Part shown: positions 1 to 9,378 of the stretch, piece after piece | Position numbering within the stretch: the first letter of the stretch is position 1 | Layout: the number at the start of each line of letters is the position of its first letter | Assembly (NCBI GenBank): GCA_020744425.1 | Contig: JAGMUV010000036.1 | Location: forward strand, 310,001-374,000 | Source of the DNA: Dactylonectria macrodidyma | Lineage: Eukaryota > Ascomycota > Sordariomycetes > Hypocreales > Nectriaceae | DNA length: 64,000 bases | Direction: 5' to 3' | Translations under genes and position numbers: made by a program | The notes under the pieces: generated by a model | The model's input: only the letters and a program-made list of their open reading frames with translations | Database searches by the model: none | What the model was told of the DNA's origin: nothing

Positions 1-2596
1 AACCCATGATAGTTGTACAGAATATCTCAAGTCAGACTGAAGCTGCCAGCTGCTGAAATAATAAAGCGGGATCAGACAAGCAAGCCCTCACATTTACAGA
101 TATTTATCGCTCTTGAAGCCGTACTGCATCAGGCAGTGGCCGACCTGAAGCTGGGTAGAAAATCGACGAAGCCATGACTGGCGTTAACGACAAGAAGGAC
201 AGGGGGGGCCTTTGGCCTCACGCTTTTATCAACCGACAACGACGACGAAGACGGGGTCGTCGATAACCCAATGGAGATATTCCCCTCCTCCTCCGACGGC
301 AAGGACGACGGCGGCAAGGACAGCAGACGGCTGACAGTCCTCACGGCGACGTCCTCTAGCGTCCGAACGACTCGTCCGTCTCCTCCTATCTCGCCACCTG
401 CACCAAAGCGACATTGCCCTCGTGGAGCCAAGCCAACCAATGCTAGCGCCGTCTCGGCCAGCTACTCCTCTCGGACATTGGAAACTGGCGATAAACCATC
501 GAGCTCCCCTCAGAAGACTGGGAACATTGAAAATCCTGAGTAAACCCTCACGCACACACGACGTGCCTACTACACAGTTCTCGGTGGATACGGGCAAGGA
601 AACTAACTTCCGGAGCCTCGCTTCTCTTTTACAAGGCGCGCAACAAATCTGACATCACTTACTCGACCTAAGGTCAGATTCATGGAAAATCTGACTAACG
701 CTGCATTCGCTGTTCTTGGCTGCACAATTGCCTAATCGATGTATAACTCGAAACGATACCCCGATGCTATCCTACCTATGCACCTATGCACCTGTGCGTT
801 CAATGCATTGCTACAGCCGTGGTGATATCAATTTTGCTATAATAAGTCGGATAATAATCAAATGCTACACACTTTCTCTTGTTAAAGTCAATTATGGATT
901 GGTTGATATGGTATCATATCATGGATGATGTCGAGAAACGTGGAATGAATAGTCACATCAATTGATCTATTGCCGCTTGCTCTCTTAGATGCTCTCTGAA
1001 ACCCGTCGCCTAGAGCTGGGAAGTGGTGATCTCGTAGTAAGCGCACATATCTTCAATGCAGTAGCTCAGAGTGGTGGAATTTTGGGTGTTGGCTCGTGAT
1101 CGCATCACACGTATCTAGCGATTTTCTTCGTACTCGGCCGACTTGCCTTGTGAAAGTGTGGTATCGCTGATGGATTGTCATGGTCTTGGCGTCAAAAGCG
1201 TTGTAACCTAGAAATCGAGTGGGGAACGACCTTTTCTCCTCGCTACGCGCCCTGGGCCTTCGAATTAATTACTGTCGATAAGCGCGCTTTGACACCCGCT
1301 AAACCAGGGAGGGATGGAAAGAGGAAGGAGAGAAGAGAGAGGGAGACGCGGCACCCCAGCCCCTGGTCCATGACCTGTCCAACGTCTCGGCTGTGACTCG
1401 GAACTTCTCACCGGAAACCCGGACCCACAGCTCCCTTCCTTAGCGCTTGAACAAACCCACCCACACACAACGGCTTTTAGAAGGTAGGTGTGGGTAACCT
1501 TTTCTGGTAATGGAATAGTAATGCCTTGCCATAAAATGGGAACTGATGTCATCCGGAGCTAATCAATGTCTCAGGTAGTTCTGAGTTAGGTCTCTCGTAT
1601 CTGTTGGTTCCAGCAGTCCCCAAAGCTAGTTACAATCGTGTATGGCTGACCTGACGCACAAATTGGCGACGGGGCTAGCGTACCGTTGTGTCGGGATTGG
1701 TGTGGTAACCGCTGTCCAGTAGCATAGGCAGCTTATACGGGCCTCGGCCAAGTTTTTACGAAAGGTTCCGCATCTGAAATTACTCTGTGATAATCGGCAG
1801 ATTGCACCGGGTCTAGTATGCCGATTTGTGGCTAGCTGTATGCGAGTTCCCTCCTGATCCGCCAATGCTGCGGATCACATTTCTCCCCCCCCACCCCAAA
1901 AATCATCAAGCCAAGCCAACACTGACTCGTCGGGGCCTACCTCACTTGCCAAGCCGAGAGCGTTGGAAGTGGGCAAAGTGCAACTCTTGTATTGAAGAAC
2001 CTTCACCCGGCTTAGCAAGGTTCAGGGCACCAATTGCCAAGTAAGGTGGAACGGAACAATTTTAGTCTCTCGTACATGTGGACGAGTGTGCTATGGCCAA
2101 AGACAAGGCGAGAAGGCACCGACGTGATAAGAGCGGGGCATAGTTTCCTTTCGTCCGACTCAGCGACATGATGTTGCTACTACGTTCTGTTGGTCCCCCC
2201 CTGCTCGTCGGTTGGCGAAGGCATCGTTGGTGATTTGCGGGCGGGTATGTGCGATTTCTCATACGACAGGCAGCCAGTAACACCATCCCCTGTTCATTGA
2301 CTCAAGAGTGCGAAATTGACTTTCACGTGCACCGAACGGAGTCACCATGAAATTTCGAAAAGTCTTCGTCAATAGCTTTTGGGTGAGTAGATAAGCAAAG
2401 AGCCCTAGCAGCCAGGCTCGGAAAAACTTCCATTCCAGGCTGAAATCTTCTTCTATTTCACTTTACCTCACTCTGTTCATGATGTGTTACTTCGACCAGG
2501 TTGTCTGGGCTTGCGGCAATTGGAAGTGGGGCAGGTTTCGCCAACAATGCAACAAAGAGTACCGCATTGGAGAGACCTGCGGATTGAAGCTCGTGT
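1..2596. other. No recognisable gene
   Basis: About 2.6 kb in which I recognise no gene. A Ser/Asp/Pro-rich frame on the + strand (ATG at 271, stop at 543) stays open upstream to about position 180, but has no domain and could be chance. The other short frames conflict with one another. No long repeat was seen. Confidence 0.5.
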
Positions 2597-3046
2597 ATGA
2601 GCGGCAGGACGAAGCAAAAAAAATGCAAAGTATGCGATCAAGTGACGAAGAAGGAAAATCGGATTGAAAGGACGACCGAAAGAATGGCTCGGCTTCGTGA
2701 ATGGAAGCATTGGGCCAGCCTTGAAAGATGTGAAGGAGAGGTGGCTTCCCTGAAGGATAAAATTTTGAGACTGCGCGAGCAACACAGCACAGACATGTGT
2801 GGAGGAGCCGCCTTCCGCCTCGAGTCTGGAAGTCCATTCGAACCCCATGTCTGCCTTGGTGGTCCATTCTCTTGCCCGTCGGTTCCCGTCAGCCTGTATG
2901 AAAGGCAAGATGACCTACCATCACCTATGCTCTTTGAAATCTATGCAGCCAGGTGTCAGACGCGGCTAAAAGACAACAGCAGCCATCTATCACGTCTCTC
3001 GAAAACCTCAGCTGGAGTCGAAAAGCGCGGAAAACTTTTGGCTTAA
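2597..3046 (+). CDS. Hypothetical 149-residue ORF
   Basis: I do not recognise this frame. It is basic and polar, with a short stretch around residues 45-63 (EGEVASLKDKILRLREQ) that could form a coiled coil. It has no signal peptide or membrane segment. A competing 126-143-residue frame runs on the opposite strand. The next long features are a LINE fragment and other debris, so it may be non-coding or a relic. It is listed only because it is the best + strand frame in the first 3.4 kb. Confidence 0.18.
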   Translation: MSGRTKQKKCKVCDQVTKKENRIERTTERMARLREWKHWASLERCEGEVASLKDKILRLREQHSTDMCGGAAFRLESGSPFEPHVCLGGPFSCPSVPVSLYERQDDLPSPMLFEIYAARCQTRLKDNSSHLSRLSKTSAGVEKRGKLLA

Positions 3047-3409
3047 ACTTCCTCGTCAGTCAATGGTTGGCTCAACGCACTGCGCAGCCGCTGGTAATGG
3101 CTATTTTACTCAGTTCAAGAACAGGAGGAGAGCGGGGGACTGTAACGGACCCAGGGACAAGGCTGGAAATGCTAATGTAATGTCTTGTTGAGCGAACACG
3201 GCGCTGTTATACTTTCAATTAGTCACGAGAAATATACCTTGCATCGCTCATATGGCCTTCGGATTACTGCTAAGCTGTGCTTCAATGATTACCAAGACGG
3301 CGGTGTGCAGACCCAAACGGACGGGCTCATGGGAGTAGTCCACAAGCTATCGACAAGCTCGTGCCGTTAGCAAAGCCATCTCCGTACGCGAAGAGGTGGT
3401 GGACGACAA

Positions 3410-3930
3410 ATCTAACCCGACTTCGACGGGCGTACACGTACTGGAGAAACCAGGCGAGATGACAACGCCGAAGAGGTCAAAGGTCGCCAGATCTGGAAAA
3501 GAGAGCCAAGGAAGCAGGCAAAGAATACCATGACGCGATCAGGAGGCAGAAGAAGACACACTGGGATGACTTTCTCGCTCAAGAAGCTGGATGGAATAAA
3601 GACAAGGGACAAGGCAGAACAGGCGGAGGAGCTGCTTAGCGCATTCTTCCTACCACTGCTAGCCGTCATCGAAGAAGAAGGTACCCGTTCTCGCCGGACG
3701 GAGGTGGACATGCCGAATATAACCTTAGACGAGGTGGAGCAAAAGGTCATGCTGGCCAAAGCATGGAAAGCACCCGGGGAAGACTGCTTACCAGCGATGG
3801 TGTGGAAACAACTGTGGCCAGTGGTCCAAGACCGGGTACTACACTTATTCCGAACGTCGTTGATGGATGGAGAACTGCCGGACCAGTGGAGGAGAGCCAA
3901 GATCATCGATTCGATCCATCTCACCTTTGT
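3410..3930 (+). pseudogene. LINE-type (non-LTR) reverse transcriptase fragment
   Basis: The translation resembles the linker and first part of the reverse transcriptase of fungal non-LTR retrotransposons. Around 3415-3560, in more than one frame, it reads LTRLRRAYTYWRNQAR and then a basic linker (DAIRRQKKTHWDDFLA). From 3700 to 3905 it reads ITLDEVEQKVMLAKAWKAPG, an Asp/Cys at the usual GxD position (PGEDCLPAMVWKQLW), then GELPDQWRRAKII, the typical run into RT motif 1. After about 3910 the homology stops without the catalytic FADD box. Frame changes and missing segments show it is a dead internal fragment. No poly-A tail or target duplication was found. Confidence 0.75.
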
Positions 3931-4072
3931 AATGTACCACCTACAGTCATATATCAAGCTGTTTTCATTTCTCGCGCTGCTCTGTGGAGCGGGTGATGGT
4001 CCGCGTTGCCATTGGGGGGGTATGGGTCCTGTGCGGTGCTTTTGTTACACCTGATCTGTATTAGCCAGACGA

Positions 4073-5206
4073 CTATATCTTTGGATCACATTGGAAACGT
4101 TCCTCGCGCCACTTCTTCCATGCCTCTGTGACCTCAGGAAACCCTTTCCTTCGAAGTTGATATTCGACCCGCAATCTCCACTCCGATGGGTCGTTATCCC
4201 AGTTAAAGTCCATTCCCCAACCAACGCTAAATTTTGTGCGAATCCACTCGCAGGGAACGTAACCCGCAATCTCCCAGTCGATGATCCCAACGACTTGGCC
4301 CGAGTTGATGACTATGTTACCTGGCCCGAGATCGTTATGACAGAACACAAAAGTAGAAGATGTGGATGTTCTCATGCCGAGCTGTGTGCAGTTCTCTCGT
4401 AACGTCTCCGGTCGAAAGTCGTATGGAGTGGGGGACGAGTGTAGCCAATTATCAGGCAACTGGCGGCCATCAACTCCGGTTATAGCTTCAGAAGTCCGAA
4501 TTGATAGCTCTTCGCATATTTCAGCAATTCGGCAAGCATAGTTCGTCTTATCATCCTCGTTCATCCCTTGCCAAGCCTCAGCAAGCGTCTCGCCAGGCAC
4601 ACGGGAGGAAAATAGGTAGCTCCTATCATCCCCCTTGGTATAGTAGAAGGTCCGAGGGGTAGCGAAACTGAGATTTTCCTTCGCAAGCCAGTCCAATGTC
4701 ACATTCTCCGTCGTAGCATCTCTTCGTCCTTGAAATAGCTTGATCTTAAGAAAAGCATCGCCGAATCTCCAGACTGCAGTGACATTTGCGCTACTGTACA
4801 AGGGACGTACATAACTGTCAGTAGGCAGTGTTTCGGGAGCAGGAAATAGGGGTGAGTCATCAGAGAGAGTATAGTAGAGGCCGTTGGTATGCCACAACCA
4901 ATTATCGGCGACAGAGGTTCGACGTAGGAGAAGCTTATTCCCAATAAGCCAGGAGTTGTCATCGATTTGTCGAACTGAGTCTCGAATCTTAGTAGACATA
5001 CTTGGTCGCAAGATTGATTTGACAACCTGCTTGAGCGTTTCAGCATAAATCCGCCTGAAATTATCCAGAAAAGTGGGTGTAGGACATAAAAATGAGGAGA
5101 ATTTTGGAGAGAAAGAAGGAATAGAAAGAAAATCAAGGACGCTGGCGAATTTAAGAGAAGCAAGCCAAGGAGCGGTGGACCATGGCAGAAAATGATTCGT
5201 TGTCAA
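4073..5206 (-). CDS. APH-family phosphotransferase (protein-kinase-like fold)
   Basis: Complete 377-residue frame. The C-terminal half carries the aminoglycoside phosphotransferase / choline-kinase-like signature: a catalytic loop HNDLGPGNI (H290, D292, N297) followed by the metal-binding IIDWE (D310, W311, E312), as in fungal APH/phosphotransferase-enzyme proteins (Pfam APH). Upstream lie a likely nucleotide-binding lysine region (DAFLKIKLF, residues 150-158) and the hinge-like YLFSSRVPGETLAEAW. The residues after 312 (GYVPCEW) also match the family. The family transfers phosphate from ATP to small hydroxylated molecules; the substrate cannot be told from sequence, and in fungi these are usually not antibiotic-resistance genes. 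The first 60 residues lack family features, so a downstream Met (M70 or M215) cannot be excluded, but the motif spacing fits a protein of this size. It stands alone between TE debris. Confidence 0.85.
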   Translation of the reverse strand: MTTNHFLPWSTAPWLASLKFASVLDFLSIPSFSPKFSSFLCPTPTFLDNFRRIYAETLKQVVKSILRPSMSTKIRDSVRQIDDNSWLIGNKLLLRRTSVADNWLWHTNGLYYTLSDDSPLFPAPETLPTDSYVRPLYSSANVTAVWRFGDAFLKIKLFQGRRDATTENVTLDWLAKENLSFATPRTFYYTKGDDRSYLFSSRVPGETLAEAWQGMNEDDKTNYACRIAEICEELSIRTSEAITGVDGRQLPDNWLHSSPTPYDFRPETLRENCTQLGMRTSTSSTFVFCHNDLGPGNIVINSGQVVGIIDWEIAGYVPCEWIRTKFSVGWGMDFNWDNDPSEWRLRVEYQLRRKGFPEVTEAWKKWREERFQCDPKI

Positions 5207-5749
5207 CTATCATGTGATGAGATAGGAAGCGGGAGGTCAAGGATAGCACTGATTTAGGATAATGTTGGATTATGTATCGGATTAATCCTAGCTATAGCAA
5301 TAAGCGGGTACCCTGAACTTTTAGCGTAGCTGGTGAATCCAACAGATAATAAAATCTAGCTGTTCCCAAGATTTGCATGTACACCTGTTAAATAGCTCGT
5401 ATGACCACTTGATGATCTGTTATAAGCGTACTTAAGGTGAAGGCGATGTGATTTTGGGATTGACGTTGTTGCTGCGAGTATTTCTTGGCGTGGTTGGTGG
5501 CAAGTCAGGACACAGGTGTTCACTTCCCCGCCTTACTCTGTACAAGGGTTGGTGATCGCAGTACAAATCACGTGATATTCAATTCGGCAAAGGCACACGG
5601 AGAGGCCAATAGGACGCGACGAACTAAAACTGGACTTTCTCATCGTTGATGCCTGATTGGGAAACATCGACACGCTTCGCGGTTGCTACTGTACAGTATT
5701 GAAGTCACTGTATACAAAACGATTACTATCGATCTATCTTGAAATATTT
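5207..5749. other. Intergenic, upstream of the APH gene
   Basis: No coding frame is supported. This interval should include the promoter of the APH gene, which reads leftward from 5206. No TATA element or other specific site could be assigned. Confidence 0.4.
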
Positions 5750-6195
5750 ATTCAGCCGAAGGCTGGTTCTACATTAATGCTAAGTTTTCCCCACTTCTCC
5801 CATGACGGTTCTTGCAGACTTGCCAATATGTTCTGATTGGTCCAAATTTTGCATTGCCAGCCGCAAAACCACACACAACGGCTGACGGCTCTAAAAGAGT
5901 GGACCTCGGGCTTGCCGGCCCGCGAGCCCGAGCCAGTACAGCTGGCAGCTTGAGTCTGGATGTTACGTTTACCTCTGTCGTGGAGAAACCCATCTCCTCA
6001 ATTCGACAACCTTCGATCCGGGCTCCTTGATTAAGTAATGGATTTCGATTCTAGCATTCAGGGCATCTCCAGTGACCTACTATTCATTGCCTGCGCCCGT
6101 TGCGGCGAGGAGAAGCCACCGAGTTTTTTCAAAGCAAAGTGGGCTAACTGTAACCAGCGCGTTTGCTTGTGCGAGGGCTTAGTGTACTACGGCAG
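5750..6195 (+). repeat. Dispersed zinc-knuckle repeat, copy A
   Basis: This stretch opens with TTCAGCCGAAGGCTG near 5751, then CTACATTAAT and TAAGTTTTCC. It ends with TTAAGTAATG near 6032 followed by a Cys-rich peptide. The same order of blocks recurs at 7615-8330 (copy B), so the two are diverged copies of one repeat. The middle parts differ much more than the ends. No terminal inverted repeat or target duplication was identified, so the element class is unknown. Confidence 0.6.
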
Positions 6196-6235
6196 CCTAG
6201 CTGAAAGAGTGTACCACCGTAAGCAGTATGATTAA
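6038..6235 (+). CDS. Small Cys4 zinc-knuckle peptide (relic)
   Basis: A 65-residue frame containing C-x2-C then C-x-C or C-x4-C spacing (CARCGEEKPPSFF, then RVCLC). Copy B of the repeat encodes a related segment, ARCGKKKPAGDF, followed by KNCLECRSQC, between 8249 and 8341. The pattern RCGxxKPxxxF followed by CLxCR is a known small zinc-binding motif of many fungal repeat-borne ORFs. Here the second Cys pair is altered, and the frame ends soon afterwards. It is most likely the 5' piece of a decayed larger ORF rather than a gene of its own. No function is assigned. Confidence 0.3.
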   Translation: MDFDSSIQGISSDLLFIACARCGEEKPPSFFKAKWANCNQRVCLCEGLVYYGSLAERVYHRKQYD

Positions 6236-7051
6236 AAATAGTTAGAGAATCGATGATGTGTGAGGCTTGGACGTACGCGATGGGTGGCTGATTGTCTATT
6301 GGATATTCCAAAGATAAACTCCCTTCCAGCAGTAGGCTCAAAGTCGAAAGTTTTTGGCACACATAGGGTTAGCACTCGATTAAACGTAGGCTCCCTGATT
6401 GAATGAGGCGAGACGTATCCAACACATAGCATATCATCACGTTTATGTAATAACTCTAGACTTGCCTCGTAGAAACATTACAGTGAATCGATAAGACTAC
6501 TTTGCTCACTTAATCCGGGATACCTGACACTCGTAGAGTTTTAGAGTGAAGCTTAATAGTGGCTGCTCAGAAGATCGCGCAAAGCAGGTTGTAGCGCAAG
6601 CTGACAGAAAGAAAAGGTGGTTTGTTGGATGAATGGCATGTCGCATGAGAGAGTTCAAAAAATTGGGCTTGGAGGAATGCTATTGCTGCCTGCTCCAGCG
6701 GGCGGAACTCTCTAGATATGAGCCCCAATCAAATGCGGTACTCAAGCGCTCGACTCCAGGGGGGGCGCGCGGAAGTAAATTGATGCGGCCAGGTCGAATG
6801 GTGCTTCGGACTTGCCAACGGTACTTTGAAATTGCGTGTGGACCAGTTCAGGCGCTACCACCAGGCGGCTGCCGCCGACACCACCGTCTAGCTTCCATCG
6901 ACGCGTTCGTGTACCCGCCCGTCGCAATGTCGCGCGCGTTTCTCCCTAACTACACAAAAGCAATTCTCTACCAGGTACTCCGTAGGTACCTTCGTGTTGC
7001 AGGGTTGGTTCTAACGTAGATTATGGGCAAAAGTACGTCAGTCTCTCTCTC

Positions 7052-7083
<32 letters not shown>

Positions 7084-7614
7084 GAGCTCAAATGACCTCA
7101 CAATTCAGATTGAGCGGGTATTTCGGACGTTCAAGTTTTCCCTGGGTAGAACGAGCTTGTCAAAAGCGTCTAAACATTAAATAAGGTCTGGGGGCAGGAC
7201 TAGTTACCCCTCTTTATCATATACATTCGATGCGAATTAGGACCCAAGCTCAAGAATCCTCGCCCCTAGGTGCTGCTAGTTCTGATTGAGGCGGCTGGGG
7301 AGGTTGAGGTATTGCAATCATGTTTCTTGCCTTGTAATTTTCCTTGCCCTGTCATTTTCCTTGCCCTGTGATTACTACCCTACCAGCCTATCCAATCCAG
7401 AAGCCATCTGTAGCGTCCTCCAGGCTATCTGAGGTAGATTCAGGGGCGGAGAAAAAGAAAAGAAAGCAGTGGAAGCCAGTATTTAAATCGCACACAGCAC
7501 AGTGCTTCCGCTCGTGTTGTCTTGAATGAAGGACAGATTTTTCATCCACTTGGCTTCTCCTCGAAATATCCATTCCAATCATACAGGCCACCCAACCTGA
7601 CCTATCAGCCGTTG
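6236..7614. other. No recognisable gene
   Basis: This lies between the two repeat copies. It holds a simple-sequence tract (7041-7083) and a short duplicated phrase, TTTTCCTTGCCCTGT, at about 7335-7370. The short frames at 6633-7019 and 7344-7529 have no domain or family resemblance and are not claimed. Confidence 0.4.
7041..7083. repeat. Simple repeat (TC)n-T19-A11
   Basis: A TC dinucleotide run passes into 19 T residues directly joined to 11 A residues. The T-A junction is a perfect homopolymer palindrome. It could be a relic poly-A tail on each strand or plain slippage. Confidence 0.9.
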
Positions 7615-8341
7615 TTATTCAGCCGAAGGCTGACTCTACATTAATCCATAAGTTTTCCCAATAATGAGGGTTTGGTGCAGACAGGGATTAATAAGTTTCT
7701 CGGTCTCTGATTGGTTTAAATTTTGTATGGATGGCTACAAAACGTACCGCAACTGGACGACGGGTCATAAAAAGTGGGCCTAGCTTGCTAGCTAGCAGTC
7801 CCCCTGGCTTGTTTACTTGGAATTTCGCTTGGCATAGAAACTTCGTATCAGACAGGAAGGAGTGGTTAAGATAGCTTAGTGATGATAGAAGATCTTATCT
7901 TTTCTCTCTGTCTAGGGGGGAAGGAAGCTAGCTATTTATCCCTAATGATCCCGCTGATCTAGACACCCTTAAACTGATAATGCTATTATAAGCCATCGAT
8001 CTAGGCGTTAAGGGTTATCTAGGTTATTGAGGTCTGTCTAGTTGTTAAGGGTGGACTAGGTTTAAAGTCTCTTTCTAAGTTTAAAAGGAAATACTATATC
8101 AATCCGGCCCTATGCATAACTAGCTTTCCTTATCGGTCCGTCTAACACTTCGTTTATGCAACGCATCTTCATATCTTGCGTCATTAAGTAATGCATCCGA
8201 AGTCTACTCCTTAAGGGCTTTAAGATGACTTAGTGTCTATTGTCTATGCCCGCTGCGGTAAGAAGAAACCGGCTGGTGACTTCGTTAGTAAACGGAAATC
8301 TGCTGGGAATACTAAGAACTGCCTGGAATGTCGTAGTCAGT
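7615..8341 (+). repeat. Dispersed zinc-knuckle repeat, copy B
   Basis: This starts with TTCAGCCGAAGGCTG (near 7618), CTACATTAAT and TAAGTTTTCCCA, as in copy A. It ends with ATTAAGTAATG (near 8183) and a Cys peptide at 8249-8341 (ARCGKKKPAGDF ... KNCLECRSQC), which here keeps both Cys pairs: C-x2-C-x20-C-x2-C. The peptide frame lacks a good ATG. The copy lies directly upstream of the long Cys/His-module frame at 8512, so the two may have belonged to one element; that link is inference. Confidence 0.6.
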
Positions 8342-8511
8342 GCAATTCTCATGTCAGCTCTGTCGCCTTCAGCTGAGGCTACCCCATGCACTCCATCGCC
8401 GCTCCAATGTGCATGGGGTGACGTAGTATTTTAATTATACATCTCTTTGCCTCTGGTCAACTTTACATTATCAGTTTCAATCAGTCAATCCATCCAAGCA
8501 TCGTTGACAAC

Positions 8512-9378
8512 ATGGTGGAAATTTCTGGCCAACACAATCGCAATAGGACGCGTCGACGCGCATCCCGCAAGCGCGACGCGCAAGGACGACGACCCCAGGA
8601 AGACTCACAGCGTACCTCGCCATCAGTATCCTCGCCGCTGCCGTCATTAAAAAAGAGAAAACTTGACTATGACCGAGACAGCTTGTCTACCTCTGAGGCC
8701 GTTACGGATACATGCCTATTTTACGGCGACAGCGACAGCGACAGCAACAACAGCACCGTGGATCGGACCGCAGCACTGTCTCAAGGACTACTCTTTAGCT
8801 CCATCAACACACACTTAAGCGCGATCGCGACCGACCAGCAGCGACTGATCATCGACACGATTCAACAACGTGCAGACGGCACTGAGTTTAGCAATGCCAG
8901 GCTCCAGAATCGGCTCGATGAAGCATATCAAACCTTGGCCTGGTGGGGATCGGTTGGGTGCGAGTTTTGCTTTGTCATGCACGGGAAGCAGCAGCCGGGT
9001 CACACACTGAAAGAATGCGATCGCTGGCATGGCTGCGACAAAGCGAAGTCGATCCTCCGATGGCTAGACAGCCTTGACATTCCCAGGTTCTCACGTGGTC
9101 CAGGCTCCTGCTGCATGTGCACGTATACATGGTTTCCGTGTAAAGACATTTGTCTGAGCGAAGCCATCTGTGAGCTAGGCTCTAAGCAGGAAAAGGCGGC
9201 GCTGAGGAAGGAGCTTGACTCTAAGCCTGGCCCCGACGGCCACTGTGAGCGGAAGCCGGTCATGAAGAGGGTCATTGCGGCTCTGTGTGCATACGACGAC
9301 CAGTTCCTCGGGAAACTCCTGGCCGAGTTGGCAACGGACAAGGACGGGATAGATCTCTCCCAGGCACAGAGTGCCTGA
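8512..9378 (+). CDS. Cys/His-module protein, N-terminal part (module 1)
   Basis: A 288-codon frame. Residues 1-60 are basic, with Arg/Lys-rich patches such as RTRRRASRKR and KKRKLDY that could be nuclear localisation signals. Residues 73-80 are an Asp/Ser run. Module 1 spans about 144-260. It begins WW, then C150-x2-C153-x10-H164-x4-C169, then C200-x2-C203-x6-C210, and ends in a hydrophobic helix (VIAALCAYDDQFLGKLL). The same pattern occurs three more times in the next segment. The stop is a lone TGA at 9376-9378, after which the same frame stays open for another 883 codons. The two parts are therefore probably one ancestral gene of about 1,170 codons. From memory, similar Cys/His regions occur in the C-terminal parts of some fungal RecQ-like helicases, but no helicase domain is present here. 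Zinc binding is likely; the function is unknown. Confidence 0.65.
   Translation: MVEISGQHNRNRTRRRASRKRDAQGRRPQEDSQRTSPSVSSPLPSLKKRKLDYDRDSLSTSEAVTDTCLFYGDSDSDSNNSTVDRTAALSQGLLFSSINTHLSAIATDQQRLIIDTIQQRADGTEFSNARLQNRLDEAYQTLAWWGSVGCEFCFVMHGKQQPGHTLKECDRWHGCDKAKSILRWLDSLDIPRFSRGPGSCCMCTYTWFPCKDICLSEAICELGSKQEKAALRKELDSKPGPDGHCERKPVMKRVIAALCAYDDQFLGKLLAELATDKDGIDLSQAQSA

Noticed and set aside
229..597. Minus-strand frames in the first 600 bp
   Set aside because: Overlapping frames on both strands with low-complexity composition and no domain.
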